A stretch of DNA of 29,652 bases, from IMG/VR virus record IMGVR_UViG_3300029826_000145, positions 1-29,652 of that record, one strand, 5' to 3'. Below the pieces are notes generated by a model. That model was not told the DNA's origin, did no database searches, and saw only the letters and a program-made list of their open reading frames with translations. The position numbers and the translations under genes were made by a program. Source of the stretch: a virus. Numbering within the stretch: the first letter of the stretch is position 1; each line of letters begins with the position of its first letter. Of the stretch, positions 28,097-29,652 are shown in pieces.

Positions 28097-29652
28097 ATTA
28101 GACCTCTGTTAGGTATGGTAGGCGCAGCTTGGGCCGTGGGAGTCGCTTTAAGTTCCTTAACGCCCCGGCGGAACTCGGCCACCGCGTCTGCGAAGGCCTC
28201 AGCCTCTTGTGCCTGTGCTGGTACCATAGGCGCCCCAGGGCCGTATGACCCGCCAAAGAGGCCGGAGTTATAAAACCCGCCTATAGGGTTGTTAGGGTCG
28301 TAGGGGGAGCCAGCCGGCCCAAAGCCACTGCCAGTTGCCCCGCCGCCGGGAGGCACAAAGCCTTGCTGAGGCTTGCCCACCCCTCCCCCTATTTGGGCCG
28401 GCATTTGTGCGACCGGAGGGGGAGTACTACCACTAACCGCAGCCTCTGCAACAGCCGGAGCTATACTATTGACTGCGTTCTGGAACTCGCCAACCGCGTC
28501 CGTGAAGTCTTGGGTGGAGTCTTCCATACCGGTCTGGCTTGCAATTGCCGGGTCTTGGTACTGTATGCCGGCAAGGTCTAGGGGGGCCGTGGTGGTTGGG
28601 GTTTGTGCCTGTGCGTCCTCGGGGGAGGGTAGTCCCCATGCCTCGGGCGCAAATGCCCCGAACAATGGCCCCAATACCTCTGACAGGGTCGCCTCGACCT
28701 CTGGCATTTGGGCTATTATTTCCTGCACTCCCACCGCCGCCCCTGCAATATTGCCGTCGCGTATTGCAGCTATAATGCCGTTGAGTATGGGTTGGAACAT
28801 ATTCTCAATTATGCCCTCCGTAATAATTGCGTCCAGGAGGCCATTAAGGGTTGCAGTCCGTATGGACTCGCGCAGGGACTCCTTCCAGCCGGCCTCGCCC
28901 TCTAAAAAGTCAGTCATGCCCTGCGTCAGTCCGTCTGTTGCATAATTCTCGAAATATACCCGCATGGTGGCACCCTGGGCGGCTATTTCGTCCATTATTC
29001 CGCCCAGGTCTTGGGTTAACTGGGCTATTAGCCGGTCCGTTTCACGGAAAACCCTCCGCATGGCCGAGCTGGTGCCTCTAGTAATACCTCCCGCAATACG
29101 GTCTAATAGCCCCTCATACCGAGTAAGTAGCTGCTCGGTCAGTGAGGTTGCAAGCCCTTGCAGGACTGCGTTATACATGCCCTTACGTAACTCCTCGCGC
29201 CAGTCACCGCCTGAGAGTGCTGCTGACATGGCCGACGAAACCGCGGCCCCTAGCCCACTCCCGACCTGCTCCGTGACTTTCGTGCGCATGTCCTCGCCCA
29301 AGAACGTCCCTAGCTGCTCAAAAATTGGCTTTAGGGCGTCGACCGCCTTTTCTGCGCCCTTCATGAACTGGTCGAAGAACTTACTAATTGTTTCAGGGGT
29401 GCTCATGCCCTGCAAGGGCATGGCCTCAATTCCCGGCGCGCCGCCTATACCCAGGGAGGTGACAGGGCCGAATTGGTTAGTACCGTAGGTTTGCGCCTCG
29501 CCATTTATACGGTCTAGTGGCTCCTGCAGGGCGTTAGTCAGGGAGTTACTTAACATGTCTTGCAAGTCTTTAAACATGCCGGTGGTGGTCAATGCCTCGG
29601 TAAACCCGGTAATGACCCCGTCCATAACCCCCTGGGCTAGTGCGTCCTTAAG
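28093..29652 (-). CDS. Tail tape measure protein, C-terminal part (continues from base 1)
   Basis: Last about 486 residues of the tape measure. Bases 29554-29652 are a second copy of 1-99, so the unique part is 28093-29553. The segment has helical regions with repeated hydrophobic spacing, then a Pro/Gly/Gln-rich tail (about 28100-28620), a likely flexible C terminus. The methionine at 29625 that would be the first in this piece is internal: the same codon lies at base 72 of the left end, where the frame is open upstream to 2694. The stop TGA at 28093-28095 overlaps the ATG of the downstream tail gene (ATGA), indicating translational coupling. Confidence 0.9.
   Translation of the reverse strand, partial: LKDALAQGVMDGVITGFTEALTTTGMFKDLQDMLSNSLTNALQEPLDRINGEAQTYGTNQFGPVTSLGIGGAPGIEAMPLQGMSTPETISKFFDQFMKGAEKAVDALKPIFEQLGTFLGEDMRTKVTEQVGSGLGAAVSSAMSAALSGGDWREELRKGMYNAVLQGLATSLTEQLLTRYEGLLDRIAGGITRGTSSAMRRVFRETDRLIAQLTQDLGGIMDEIAAQGATMRVYFENYATDGLTQGMTDFLEGEAGWKESLRESIRTATLNGLLDAIITEGIIENMFQPILNGIIAAIRDGNIAGAAVGVQEIIAQMPEVEATLSEVLGPLFGAFAPEAWGLPSPEDAQAQTPTTTAPLDLAGIQYQDPAIASQTGMEDSTQDFTDAVGEFQNAVNSIAPAVAEAAVSGSTPPPVAQMPAQIGGGVGKPQQGFVPPGGGATGSGFGPAGSPYDPNNPIGGFYNSGLFGGSYGPGAPMVPAQAQEAEAFADAVAEFRRGVKELKATPTAQAAPTIPNRGLI
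29554..29652. repeat. Terminal direct repeat, right copy (circular joint)
   Basis: Exact copy of bases 1-99. Joining 29553 to base 1 keeps the tape measure frame intact: 2694 + 1461 bases = 1385 codons including the stop. Confidence 0.9.

Noticed and set aside
28363-29488. Plus-strand frames opposite the tape measure C terminus
   Set aside because: Shadow frames of the minus-strand tape measure with no promoter or ribosome site.

Overview
The window is an essentially complete genome of a tailed dsDNA bacteriophage with siphovirus-type tail genes. The first 99 bases recur exactly at the end (1-99 = 29554-29652), so the sequence closes into a circle of about 29,553 bp, and the tape measure gene runs across the joint. 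There is no integrase, no recognisable lysogeny repressor and no bacterial housekeeping gene, so it looks like a lytic phage or a non-integrating element. The host cannot be named from the sequence. About fifteen genes have a TANNNT box five to seven bases (usually six) before the start codon and no room for a ribosome binding site. Such leaderless expression is common in Deinococcota and Actinomycetota, but this is only a hint. Other genes carry ordinary AGGAGG-type sites.

Layout, reading the minus strand downward around the circle. A late block starts near 13.84 kb with a small fibre-associated protein, an 897-residue fibre with 25 exact 20-residue repeats, and a GH108 endolysin (13.8-10.2 kb). 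Head-tail connectors, two related tail tube proteins and a tail assembly chaperone pair joined by a -1 frameshift follow (10.1-6.8 kb). Then come scaffold and major capsid (6.3-4.9 kb), three unknown genes (4.8-3.5 kb), the tape measure (2.7 kb through the joint to 28.1 kb), tail tip genes, terminase, portal and a MuF-type head protein, ending at 22.14 kb at a hairpin terminator that lies inside a convergent regulator gene. Two plus-strand pairs interrupt this block: 2718-3453 (unknown) and 6371-6837 (probable holin-like genes).

An early minus-strand operon (17.5-13.9 kb) has a near-consensus promoter (TTGACA-N17-TAGAAT), carries eight small genes including two PD-(D/E)XK-like nucleases, and ends in a terminator. 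Next to it lie a primase-polymerase/helicase gene (18.4-20.96 kb) and a gene-free iteron array (18.04-18.42 kb) that is the best origin candidate. A plus-strand block at 21.2-22.1 kb encodes a 94-nt tRNA/tmRNA-like RNA, small cysteine-pair proteins and a helix-turn-helix protein.

Two observations stand out. First, the trinucleotide GAT/ATC is almost absent from the genome, on both strands, in all frames and outside genes: I found eight copies by eye where several hundred would be expected. Second, the 94-nt RNA starts exactly where its promoter predicts, ends in CCA, has the alanine-type G3-U70 acceptor stem and the GGUUCGAC and T-arm features of the tRNA-like domain of tmRNA, but has no room for a message domain. 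It would be a miniature tmRNA-like molecule.
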